A DNA stretch of 64,000 bases from Haloferula luteola (GTDB lineage: Bacteria; Verrucomicrobiota; Verrucomicrobiia; Verrucomicrobiales; Akkermansiaceae): assembly GCF_014201715.1 (NCBI RefSeq), contig NZ_JACHFD010000009.1, forward strand, positions 62,001 to 126,000. Direction: 5' to 3'. Each line of letters begins with the position of its first letter. Within the stretch, counting starts at the first letter, position 1. The notes below the pieces were generated by a model. That model was not told the origin of the DNA. It saw nothing but the letters and a program-made list of their open reading frames with translations, and did no database searches. Made by a program: the position numbers and the translations under genes. Positions 47,001-54,735 of this stretch are shown piece by piece.

Positions 47001-50000
47001 GATCGGGAGAGGGTTCGATGGTGGCCTCCTCGGGCACCGGAGGACTGATGTAGCGAGTGACGTAGACCGTCTTGCTGTCACCGCTGATGGAGAGGTGGCG
47101 GGGATGGGGGCCGATTTCGACAAGATCGAGGATCTCTCCGCTCGCTGGATCGATGCGGGCGACCTGCCCAGAGGCCTCGAATACGACGAACGCGGCTGAG
47201 CCATCGGGTGCAAATGCAAGGCCGAATGGCGCCACGCCGCGGGGCAGGTCAAGGGTTCGGGTGACGGTGAGAGCATCGGGATCAAGGATGGTGATCGTGG
47301 AATTGCCTGCGTTGGCGACCCACAACGAGCCATCGGGGGCGAAGGCAAGCGATCGGGGTTGGGGGCCGGTGGGAATCTCTGCCAAAATGGCCCCGGTGGC
47401 GGTGTCGAGACTGGAGACGGAACCGTTGTCGGGATTGACGTTCCAGCAACTTCCAGGGCGGACTTGGATGGCTTGGGAAACCGTGGGTCGGCCTTCGGTC
47501 GGGACGGGGCGAATGTTCTGGTAGAAAGTGGTGGTGGTCTCGGTGCCGTTGGCGTCCAGAGCGGTGAGGCTCACCCTATACCGCCCTGGGTGCGTGAAGG
47601 CATGTTGCGCGGAAGGAATGGAGGTCGTGATTTCCTCGGAATCATCGCCAAAGTTCCAGCGGTAAGTGAGATGGGTTCCTCCAGAGGCTTGGATGGAGAA
47701 ATGGACTGAGCTATTGACCCAGTCGACACCCGAGAGGGGAGCTTCGAGATTCGCCTCCGCATGGATTTCCCAGAAGAAGGATACCGAGGTGGAGGCCCCG
47801 CTGGAATCGGTCGCGGTGATCTCGACGGACATCGCCATCGGTGTCGTGGGAATGCCGTGGATTTCTCCCGTGGTGGGATCCAGGCTCAATCCTGCAGGCA
47901 GCCCGGTGGTCGAAAATGTGAGTTGATCGCCGTCGGGATCCGTCGCTTCCAACGGCAGGGTCAGGGCGGTGCCAACGGTGTGCGCTCGGTCGGCAATCGC
48001 CGGGATCTCCGGCACCCGATTGGCGGCAAATGGGGAGAAAAACGAACCGGCAATCGGAGTGATGTCGACTTCTTCCGGGCGTTTCCAAGCGAGGTGGATG
48101 TAGTCGCTTCCGGTGCCCTCGACGTGGAGGATTTCCACATAGTAGCGATGCCCAGCGACCAGCGGCAAGGGGCTCGATCGCTGAGTGGGGGAGTGATTCC
48201 AATCTTCGAGACCGGTGGGCTCTTGCGTGACTTGGGCGACCGTCAGTGCATGCTCGGGCAGATCATCCGGGCTGATTTTGAGTTCAGCGCGTTCGTCGGC
48301 GGAGAGGTAGAGCGTGTAGTCGCCGGTGGTTGGCGCGTGGAGATAGCCCCGGAGGCGCGAGCCATAGGCATCCCCGGAGTCAACAGCGACGGGGAAGCTC
48401 GTGATCTCTTCCCGGATGTCCGGATCATCGGGAAAGCCAGGATGATGGAGTAAGTCACTGAGCTCCGTTCCCGTGAGCGAGGTCCAAACTTCTCGAAGGA
48501 GCGATCCTTCACCTTGGCCCGGCAGTCGGATCGTCCACGTAAAGTGATCGCGATCGGTAACCACGCCGTTGAGGAGAATTTCGATCTGCACCGTGAATTC
48601 TCCGGTGGCGGAAGGCGTTCCGGAAACCACGCCGAGGTTGGCATCGAGGGTAAGGCCATCGGGGAGTCCGCTGGCTGCATAGGCAATCCCGGTGGAGTCT
48701 CCAGGCTGGAGAGGTAGGGCCAATTGGCTTTCCACGCCGACCACGCCGATTTGGTCGGTGAGAGCAAGAAGTGAGGGGATGCCGACGACGCGGCGCAGAT
48801 AAACCTCAGAATCTCCGCTTCGATCTGCGGACCAAATCCAGTGGGCGGGAGTGCCCGAGGGGAAACCGCGAACCTGGCCGCTCCAGGGTGGTGCGCCGAG
48901 TGCCCCATAGTCGGTGGCCTCCGCCCAGTTGGAATCGTCGAATCCAGGTTGTTGCCAGCCATCGGCAGCGATGGAACTCACCTTCCATCCGGTATCGGTG
49001 GAGAACGATTCACCGTCGACGGTGAATTGACCGATGACGCCAGCCAGTTCGTCCGCACTGCGGGCATGGATGGCCAAGGTGGCTTGCTTGCCAGCGGTGA
49101 AGGCTGTGCGCAGCGCGCGCGAGGCATCGGTTCCAATGGAAGTGAGTTGCCCATCCACGAAAAATTCGGCACGTGCCCCTGCCGCCATCACCGCTTCATT
49201 GTCAGGGCGGATGGATCGCAACTGAGTGGAGGGGATCACTGCCTGAGGCGTCCGTGGCGACGACCATTCGAGGTGGATGAGTGCATTGCCACCTGTTTCG
49301 CGATGCTCGAGGCTGAGGGATACAGGGACCCCTGCCTTCAAATCGATGCTGGCGGTCTGGATGAAATCTCCTGAGCCCCTTCCATTGTCGATCCATGTTG
49401 TGCCGTCGACGGTCAGTCGCACGCCTTCATCCGAAGTGACGTGAAAAGTGTAAGTTTCGCTGAACTCGGGAATCAACCAGCCGCTCCAACGGATCGACCA
49501 GGTGTCGGCGTCAAGGATTCCCGGGAGGGGCGTTTTCTCACCAAAGTCGAAGTGGATCTCGGGGTCGATGCGGGTGAATGCGAGGTCGGTGAAATTCGTG
49601 TCTGCGTAGTAGTTGGCGAGCAGTCCGCCGGTTGGTGCTTCGGGGGATTCTTTTACCTGAATGATGGATGCCGGGGAGTAGGTGTCATTCTCATCGAGAG
49701 CGAAGAGCATCCAGAATCCCGGAACCATGACATTGGCGTTCGGGTGGGCGACGAGTTGGTAGTGGCCCGGGGAGGGCTCGGCGAAGGGGATCGGGAGGAA
49801 CCGCTGATCGGTGGAAAGACCATGGGTCGTCGCCATCATCCGGATCATGGTGAAACGCTGAAGTCCGGGGGTGGCGGCGACTTTGAAGACGGAACCGAGC
49901 GTGACGGAATCCGGTGCGGACTGGATCTCCGGGCGAGTGGCGGATGGACCCTCTGTGGTGAAGAGGGAAGGCGGGGTGAAGAGTTGGGCATCGGTGTGAG

Positions 50001-51210
50001 TGGTCGGCGCCACCGGGTTCGAGACTTCAAAGCCTCCTCCACCGGAGAACACTCGTCCATCGGGCAGGAGAAGTGCGGTGGAATGGTAGTTGCGGGGGAC
50101 TGCCATGTCGGCGAGCGATCGCCAGGTGCCTGTGGCGGGGTTCCAGATTTCCGGGGTGAGGATGGAACCTTCGTCGCTGAATTTGAGGCCAGAGGTGTTT
50201 CCTCCGATGATCAGGACTTCGCCGGTGGGAAGCACGATCGCATTCTGAAAGCGCCGGGGGTGGACCATGGGCTGAGTCAGTGCGACCGTCGGCGGGGTGG
50301 TGTTGAGATCGACGGTGTAGCAGATGGTCGACGAGCTATTCGAGTTCGTGAACGAGGCGGATCCACCCGCGACGAGGAATTTTCCGGAGTCGTACATCAC
50401 GACACCTGCGTGCTTGGAATAGTATCCGCCCGGGACTTCGAGTTGGGCTGAGGTCCGTGATCCACGGCCATCTGGAGAGACCCAGTGCATCTCCCGCGTG
50501 GGCCCGAAGTGGAAGAGCCGCCCGTCCGGAGCGACGAAAAGGTAAGGCCACCAGTCGGACTCAAAACCATCGGCCCCGGCGACCGGCTGCCAGTTGATGC
50601 CGCCGAGGCGTTGCCAGGTGTCGGTTTCCGGGTGGTAACGTTCAGCGGTATTCGGCCCTCCGCTGCCGGAGACGGTGAAGACATCCCCGTCCGGCAGGGC
50701 GACGCTGGTTGGATACCAGCGGGGATCAAACATGCTTTGCACCTTGCCCCAACGGTTTTCCCGCCAGTCATAAGTCGAAGAATCTCGGGTGGTGAAACGA
50801 CCACCGGTGGTCTGCAGATTGCCATCGGACCGGAGCACGAGATGGGCGCAGAACATCTCGTGGTCGAGATGGAGGTCGCTGGAAAAGCTCCCGTCTCCAG
50901 GGTCCCAGAGGGCCCATTGGGTTTGATGCTTGGTGCCGGGCCAGTGGCTTGGTTCTTGTCCGGAAAAAGTCAGCACTTTGCCGGTCGGGAGGGCGGCGAC
51001 GGAGACGGGAGTGTGGGGCCATGGGAGGATGTCACTCCATTGTCCGGCCTGATCGGAAGGGCCGGGGGCTGAGGGCTGCCCGTCAAATCCCGGCAATAAT
51101 GCCGCGGCCTCCGCCCAGAAGGCATCGTCTTCTGCGTGGGAATTGGGGTCGGCGAGCACGGGGAGAATGCTGGCGACCACTGCGGGGAGCAAGAGGTGGC
51201 GAGGGGACAT
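44005..51210 (-). CDS. 2401-aa secreted radical copper oxidase-PA14-PKD-YVTN propeller-di-haem peroxidase fusion
   Basis: Signal peptide at 1-20. Residues about 60-520 are a galactose/glyoxal oxidase-type kelch domain plus the DUF1929 Ig-like cap. The Cys-Tyr cofactor pair (C121 in HEMFC; Y166 in RWYPTS) and copper ligands (Y375 and H376 in RNYHST; H463 in TTHGLSTDQR) are present; the stacking Trp in the GGSW position of fungal galactose oxidase is not. Next come PA14 (about 529-665), a carbohydrate-binding-like segment (675-805), a cadherin-like module (810-895), a second PA14-like module (900-1050), another cadherin-like module (1065-1150), PKD (1153-1233), a YVTN-type propeller (1250-1590), and a di-haem cytochrome c peroxidase-like domain with CASCH at 1631-1635 and 1757-1761. 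The last 550 residues have a calcium loop (DTDSDSLSDGLEF) and beta modules of Verrucomicrobial type. Confidence 0.88.
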   Translation of the reverse strand: MSPRHLLLPAVVASILPVLADPNSHAEDDAFWAEAAALLPGFDGQPSAPGPSDQAGQWSDILPWPHTPVSVAALPTGKVLTFSGQEPSHWPGTKHQTQWALWDPGDGSFSSDLHLDHEMFCAHLVLRSDGNLQTTGGRFTTRDSSTYDWRENRWGKVQSMFDPRWYPTSVALPDGDVFTVSGSGGPNTAERYHPETDTWQRLGGINWQPVAGADGFESDWWPYLFVAPDGRLFHFGPTREMHWVSPDGRGSRTSAQLEVPGGYYSKHAGVVMYDSGKFLVAGGSASFTNSNSSSTICYTVDLNTTPPTVALTQPMVHPRRFQNAIVLPTGEVLIIGGNTSGLKFSDEGSILTPEIWNPATGTWRSLADMAVPRNYHSTALLLPDGRVFSGGGGFEVSNPVAPTTHTDAQLFTPPSLFTTEGPSATRPEIQSAPDSVTLGSVFKVAATPGLQRFTMIRMMATTHGLSTDQRFLPIPFAEPSPGHYQLVAHPNANVMVPGFWMLFALDENDTYSPASIIQVKESPEAPTGGLLANYYADTNFTDLAFTRIDPEIHFDFGEKTPLPGILDADTWSIRWSGWLIPEFSETYTFHVTSDEGVRLTVDGTTWIDNGRGSGDFIQTASIDLKAGVPVSLSLEHRETGGNALIHLEWSSPRTPQAVIPSTQLRSIRPDNEAVMAAGARAEFFVDGQLTSIGTDASRALRTAFTAGKQATLAIHARSADELAGVIGQFTVDGESFSTDTGWKVSSIAADGWQQPGFDDSNWAEATDYGALGAPPWSGQVRGFPSGTPAHWIWSADRSGDSEVYLRRVVGIPSLLALTDQIGVVGVESQLALPLQPGDSTGIAYAASGLPDGLTLDANLGVVSGTPSATGEFTVQIEILLNGVVTDRDHFTWTIRLPGQGEGSLLREVWTSLTGTELSDLLHHPGFPDDPDIREEITSFPVAVDSGDAYGSRLRGYLHAPTTGDYTLYLSADERAELKISPDDLPEHALTVAQVTQEPTGLEDWNHSPTQRSSPLPLVAGHRYYVEILHVEGTGSDYIHLAWKRPEEVDITPIAGSFFSPFAANRVPEIPAIADRAHTVGTALTLPLEATDPDGDQLTFSTTGLPAGLSLDPTTGEIHGIPTTPMAMSVEITATDSSGASTSVSFFWEIHAEANLEAPLSGVDWVNSSVHFSIQASGGTHLTYRWNFGDDSEEITTSIPSAQHAFTHPGRYRVSLTALDANGTETTTTFYQNIRPVPTEGRPTVSQAIQVRPGSCWNVNPDNGSVSSLDTATGAILAEIPTGPQPRSLAFAPDGSLWVANAGNSTITILDPDALTVTRTLDLPRGVAPFGLAFAPDGSAAFVVFEASGQVARIDPASGEILDLVEIGPHPRHLSISGDSKTVYVTRYISPPVPEEATIEPSPDQGGGELLRLDANDLTLLGTTLLGPSQRPDSGGGARGIPNYLGPAVLSPAGDFAWIPSKQDNLQRGTSRDGLQLNHDATLRAITSVVDLSTHLELPERRIDHDNAAMPSTALFDPFGLFLFVALEGSREVAVIDVYGGAEIFRIPVGFAPQGLALSPDGSVLFTHNFMSRTVSLHAVADLINFGLPRASHLATLGEVQNEALSPQLLRGKQLFYDAQDTRLGRESYISCASCHNDGGHDGRVWDFSGFGEGLRNTIDLRGRAGTRHGPLHWSGNFDEVQDFENQIRDLASGDGLIDGAVHPPLGEPNAGRSDDLDALAAYVSSLSQFSSSPYRQQDGQRTPAGDRGRQVFLTAQCASCHGGENFTDSGDIPWHDIGTLKPSSGQRLGEPLTGIDTPTLRGLFDGAPFLHDGSAPDLHSAIQAHAGIEISTQDLDDLVEYLLQIEDSELTAPAPALPTITEFSANPNPVMAGQPSLLTWAIEPGDFPLISLTLNGEDVLGETSATLTPESSRECTLVATTAAGSSSSLLSLQVTPVPDKGRWDEWVLLHDLGGIPATDTDSDSLSDGLEFALGLDPQHDSFIDQTLVVPHLEAVIQLDGSRRFDLVFRRPTPTPTGASYWLEGTLDLENGWGIIADLNGSGGSDIAPEILNLQISDVGDGTEEVRSSLYAFDSGFLRLAVDIAGETLRSAPFGWLKQPVDGHQKLFAPPFARDAVAGGQFTTTDGSTLTDDQAHWTPNQWLGHEVHITSGSARGSLGMITGNDENDLFLGTAHEAIVDHLALAGSGTYQVRPQATLASLFGPYNESGLIAGTPDDADLISFTDSEGLFQDYYFRSGGLGGTGWRSMADPFLDTSNHAIEPGEGFTLRHPVSSPLDLWFHGEVILGPRVRVIRQGTRLVGSQTPVEHATLGSLGLESFFLESPDWDNHSHVYLESPWGFQPYYRKDDSLPGGQGWRAIGNDSTDAATTPIDAGGAWLLFRFTDPGLWQRQQPFSYDLPDSE

Positions 51211-51247
51211 TTTGGGGGCAAGGGGTCAGCGAGCCTAGGGGGAGAAT

Positions 51248-51275
51248 GCGTAAATTTTCCTTACGCGATCGCGTA
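51248..51275. promoter_or_regulatory. GCGTA palindromes between the two redox genes
   Basis: GCGTAA (51248-51253) and TTACGC (51261-51266) form an inverted repeat with a 7-base spacer. A perfect 14-bp palindrome TACGCGATCGCGTA (51262-51275) overlaps the second arm, giving three GCGTA half-sites in alternating orientation within 28 bases. It is 3 bases past the upstream gene's stop and 37 bases before the ATG at 51210. It is a candidate operator, or a hairpin controlling the downstream gene. Confidence 0.5.
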
Positions 51276-51278
51276 GGT

Positions 51279-53003
51279 TCAGGGTGGGGGTGTTTGGGCA
51301 AAGGCGGGATCGTCCAGTGTGCGGAGGAAGGCGGCGAGGTCGGCCTTGTCCTGTTCGCTCAAGCCGAGGCCTTGGTGCTTGGAGAGATTGGGATCCAGCG
51401 TGGGTGACGGATGAACGCCAGAGTTGTAGTGCTCGATGACCTCTTCGAGCGTGGCGAAGCGTCCGTCGTGCATGTAGGGAGCGGAGAGCCCGACGTTGCG
51501 CAGCGAAGGGGTTTTGAATTTGCCGAGATCGTCCTCCTTGCCGGTGGTGGCTGCGCGGCCACGATCGTTGGGAAAAGAGGAGTCGATACCGTTATTGTGG
51601 AAGTCGTGATCCGTGAACAAGGCTCCCCCATGACAATGGAAGCAATCGGCTCCGCGCAATTGGCGGGCGGGATCGTTTTCCGTGATGAAGAGCTGGAAGC
51701 CGCGTTTCTCGGCATCGGTGAAAGTCTGTTCTCCGCGCATGGCCCGGTCGAACCGTGAGTCCTGAGAGAGGAGGGAAAGAAGGTATTGCTCCAGGGCGAG
51801 GCCGAGACGTTCGCGAGACACTCCCGGGGAGCCAAATGCGGCCGCAAAGGCCTCGCCATAGGGAGCCTCGAGCTTGGCGGGAAGGCTTTCCAAAGCCTGG
51901 CCCATTTCGTCGGGGTGTTGAATGGGATCGAGCACCTGATCCCGAAGCCGAGTGGCGCGACCATCCCAGAAAAAACTTGGCGACCAAGCGAGATTGAAGA
52001 GGGCCATCGAATGGCGAGCCGGTGAGCGCCCGTCGATGCCGCGGCTTTTGGCCAGTGGATCGGAGAAGGCCGACTCGGGATGATGACAGGAAGCACAAGA
52101 AAGGGTGCCGTCGCCCGACAATCGGGGGTCGAAGAAGAGGGCTCTCCCTAAGGCCACGCCTTCCCGAGTGAGCGGGTTGTCCGCGGGTAGCTGGACCTGT
52201 GGGAAGCGTGCCGAAAGATCGAGACGGAGAGGCGTGGTGCCGGGGGGGGCATGCGTGGCCGGGGCCGCCGATGCGGACTGCCGGTAACCGGGGCGTGAGT
52301 CGAGGAAATGAAAAGCGTGCTGAGTGGCGCGAGCGATCTGTGGGGCGAGAGGATCTCCCACGCGTGAATGTGTGCTCGGGGGAGCTGTCTCCAAATCGAA
52401 ATCGAGCAAAGCATCCAGATCCAAGCCGAGGCGGAGGGTCTGGTCCGCTGCGGGGAACTTCACCGGAACGGTGATTTCCACATGCTGAGGGTCATTCCCG
52501 ATATGATAGGAAAAACCTCGATCGGCGGCGGATGGATTTGCCAAGCGACCCTCAAGGGCGAGGAAGATGAATCCCGATTGCCACTCCCAATGCAGGCGGT
52601 TGGCGGTGGGATGCAGTGGATCATCGACAGCAAAAAGCGCGGGATCGGCATGGTTGATTTCCGCCGGCGGGCCCAAGTGGAAGCGCACCGCTTGCATGGT
52701 TTCCGCAGGCAACCCGCGAAGAAGGGGCGAACGGTCCGCTTCGGTGGCACTGAAGAATCCGTCCCAGCGTGCAAGGGGCAGCCAACGGCCGTCGGCTCGT
52801 TGGAAGGTGATGTCAGATATCAGAAGGTCGGCGCGGGAGATGGCGACCCCGCCACGAACCTCCGAGGTCAAGGGGACATCCCCACGCAGAAAATCCACCT
52901 CCACCCGGATGTCCTTGGTTTCCTGCGCACGGAGAGACGCAGGAACCAGGAGAAGTGGGACGAGGGGAAAGAGTGGGAAAAACAGGCGGAGGGCGCCGGG
53001 CAC
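51279..53003 (-). CDS. MbnP-MbnH-like fusion: copper-binding domain plus di-haem peroxidase
   Basis: A 574-aa secreted protein (signal about 1-26). Residues about 30-205 match the MbnP family: DIRVEVDF at the start, SDITFQRADGRWLPL, then RFHLGPPAEINHADPALF and LHPTANRLHWEWQSGFIFLALEG (Trp139 and Trp141). MbnP proteins bind copper. Residues about 265-565 are a MauG/cytochrome c peroxidase-type di-haem domain, with CASCH at 303-307, CFHCH at 454-458 and PYMHDGRFATLEEVIEHYNSG at 509-529. In methanobactin operons MbnP and MbnH are separate proteins, and MbnH oxidises a Trp of MbnP to kynurenine. Here one polypeptide holds both. The gene lies 68 bases before the radical copper oxidase gene. Confidence 0.88.
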   Translation of the reverse strand: MPGALRLFFPLFPLVPLLLVPASLRAQETKDIRVEVDFLRGDVPLTSEVRGGVAISRADLLISDITFQRADGRWLPLARWDGFFSATEADRSPLLRGLPAETMQAVRFHLGPPAEINHADPALFAVDDPLHPTANRLHWEWQSGFIFLALEGRLANPSAADRGFSYHIGNDPQHVEITVPVKFPAADQTLRLGLDLDALLDFDLETAPPSTHSRVGDPLAPQIARATQHAFHFLDSRPGYRQSASAAPATHAPPGTTPLRLDLSARFPQVQLPADNPLTREGVALGRALFFDPRLSGDGTLSCASCHHPESAFSDPLAKSRGIDGRSPARHSMALFNLAWSPSFFWDGRATRLRDQVLDPIQHPDEMGQALESLPAKLEAPYGEAFAAAFGSPGVSRERLGLALEQYLLSLLSQDSRFDRAMRGEQTFTDAEKRGFQLFITENDPARQLRGADCFHCHGGALFTDHDFHNNGIDSSFPNDRGRAATTGKEDDLGKFKTPSLRNVGLSAPYMHDGRFATLEEVIEHYNSGVHPSPTLDPNLSKHQGLGLSEQDKADLAAFLRTLDDPAFAQTPPP

Positions 53004-53046
53004 GGCAACGATGGTAACATGCCGGTCAAACGCCCTCCGAGGCCGC

Positions 53047-54645
53047 TTAGGCGGGATGCATTTCAGTGTTTTCGATGACGAAGGACGCCGGGGTGTCGAT
53101 CGGGGAATGAGGCCGGGAAACGTACTCGACCGACCGATAGTCGGTGCGCCATTGGTCGGGACGGATCATGCAGCTGACGTAGCCACGGCGGTTGCCATGG
53201 TACTTCACGCAGGGATTCTCTGAAATGAGGTCGTCATAGTACTTGGGGCGCTCGACGCCGTCACCGCCGGAGGTGATCGAGGAGCAAACGAACTCGTGGC
53301 CGACGACCTTGTTGGATGCTGGGTCGAAATCGGTGAGCAGTTCGTTGGCCCAGTGGTTGTGGATATCCCCGGTGATCACGACCGGGTTGGAGATTTTCCG
53401 CTCGTCAAAAGCTTGAAGCAAGTGGCGACGTTCGAACTCGTATCCGGGCCATTGGTCCATGGAGTAGGCTTCCGCTTCTCCCGCCTTGCGATCGGCGCGT
53501 GCCATCATGACCTGTTGGGCCAAGACGTTCCAGGTGGTGTTCGAGGCAGTAAGCCCTGCCAGCAACCACTCGCGCTGCGCGTGGCCGAGGAGAGTGCCTT
53601 CTGGATTCATTTCGGCGGGGCTTGGAGGGCGAAGGCCGTCACCTTGGGGCTGGTCCGTACGGTATTGGCGGGTATCGAGAACGTGAAAATTGACCAGCTG
53701 GCCGTGCTGCAGGCGGCGGTAGAGGCTCATGCCGGGACCTTTGGGAACACAGGCGGCGCGAAGTGGCATGTGTTCGTAGTAGGCTTGGTACGCGGCGGCG
53801 CGACGTTGCAGGAAGGCTTCATGTTCGGCAGGACCTTTCTCCTCCGGGATATCGCCTGCGTAGTTGTTGTCGAATTCGTGATCGTCCCAGGTGACCACCC
53901 AAGGAGCCGCTTGATGCATCGCCTGTAAGGCGGGATCGCATTTGTATTGGGCATGGCGGCGGCGGTAGGCATCGAGGGTCTTGATTTCCTTCCCGGAGTG
54001 GCGGCGGACTTGGCCGTCGCGACTGGAACCCTCGTAGATGTAGTCGCCGAGGTGGAAGACGATGTCCGGGGCTTCGGCCAACATGTGTTCGTAGGCGTTG
54101 TAGAAGCCGGTCTCGAAGTGCTGGCAGGAGGCGAAGGCCATGCGCAACATCGAGGTTTGCGCTGCGGTTCGATCGGGCGACTCAAGAGTGCGGGAGCGAC
54201 CGATGGGGCTGATTTCCGCTCCCGCCTTGAATTGATACCAATACCAGCGGTCCGGACGCAGTCCGGTGACTTCGACATGGACCGAGTGGGCCCAGTCGCG
54301 TTGGGCCACGGCGGTGCCTTTGGCAACGACCTTGGTCATCGCTTCGTCTTCGGCGACCATCCAGTGGACTTGGATGGCGTCTTCGATCACTCCGCCATCG
54401 GCCAATGGTTGAGGAGCCAGTCGGGTCCAGATCACGAAGCCTTCATGATCCGGTTCTCCCGAGGCCACACCGAGTTGGAAGGGATAGTCGGTGAACGACG
54501 GATGGTGGGAGATGCGATCGGTGGCGGCTACGGCGCGGCCCGCGGTGAGGGCGAGGAGGAGGGAAGCGGAGCCGCCAATGAAGGAACGGCGGCTGTGAAG
54601 GGTGGGCTGAAGTGGGAACAGCGGTGGGTTGGACATGGCGGGCAT
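53047..54645 (-). CDS. phoD: PhoD-family alkaline phosphatase/phosphodiesterase
   Basis: A 532-aa protein with a Tat signal (SRRSFIGGSASLLLALTAG; the two arginines at residues 19-20). ATG 54645 or 54636 may be the start. The N-terminal PhoD_N domain (FQLGVASGEPDHEGFVIWTRLAPQP) is followed by the metallophosphatase core: FASCQHFETGFYNAYEHM, FHLGDYIYEG, VTWDDHEFDNNY, NFHVLDTRQYRTDQP and VVITGDIHNHW. PhoD enzymes use calcium and iron to release phosphate from monoesters and diesters outside the inner membrane. It lies 43 bases before the MbnP-MbnH-like gene on the same strand and could be cotranscribed. Confidence 0.92.
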   Translation of the reverse strand: MPAMSNPPLFPLQPTLHSRRSFIGGSASLLLALTAGRAVAATDRISHHPSFTDYPFQLGVASGEPDHEGFVIWTRLAPQPLADGGVIEDAIQVHWMVAEDEAMTKVVAKGTAVAQRDWAHSVHVEVTGLRPDRWYWYQFKAGAEISPIGRSRTLESPDRTAAQTSMLRMAFASCQHFETGFYNAYEHMLAEAPDIVFHLGDYIYEGSSRDGQVRRHSGKEIKTLDAYRRRHAQYKCDPALQAMHQAAPWVVTWDDHEFDNNYAGDIPEEKGPAEHEAFLQRRAAAYQAYYEHMPLRAACVPKGPGMSLYRRLQHGQLVNFHVLDTRQYRTDQPQGDGLRPPSPAEMNPEGTLLGHAQREWLLAGLTASNTTWNVLAQQVMMARADRKAGEAEAYSMDQWPGYEFERRHLLQAFDERKISNPVVITGDIHNHWANELLTDFDPASNKVVGHEFVCSSITSGGDGVERPKYYDDLISENPCVKYHGNRRGYVSCMIRPDQWRTDYRSVEYVSRPHSPIDTPASFVIENTEMHPA

Positions 54646-54735
54646 TCCATGCCGTGGGCAAGCCGCGGAGCAACCGACGATATCTTCGCAAATGGAGGCT
54701 GGACGCCGAGCCCGATTGTCGGAAGGGCTCGTCGA

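Noticed and set aside
44005-53003. Methanobactin biosynthesis operon
   Set aside because: Only MbnP/MbnH-like domains are present; no mbnA precursor, mbnB/mbnC or mbnT-like gene is seen.
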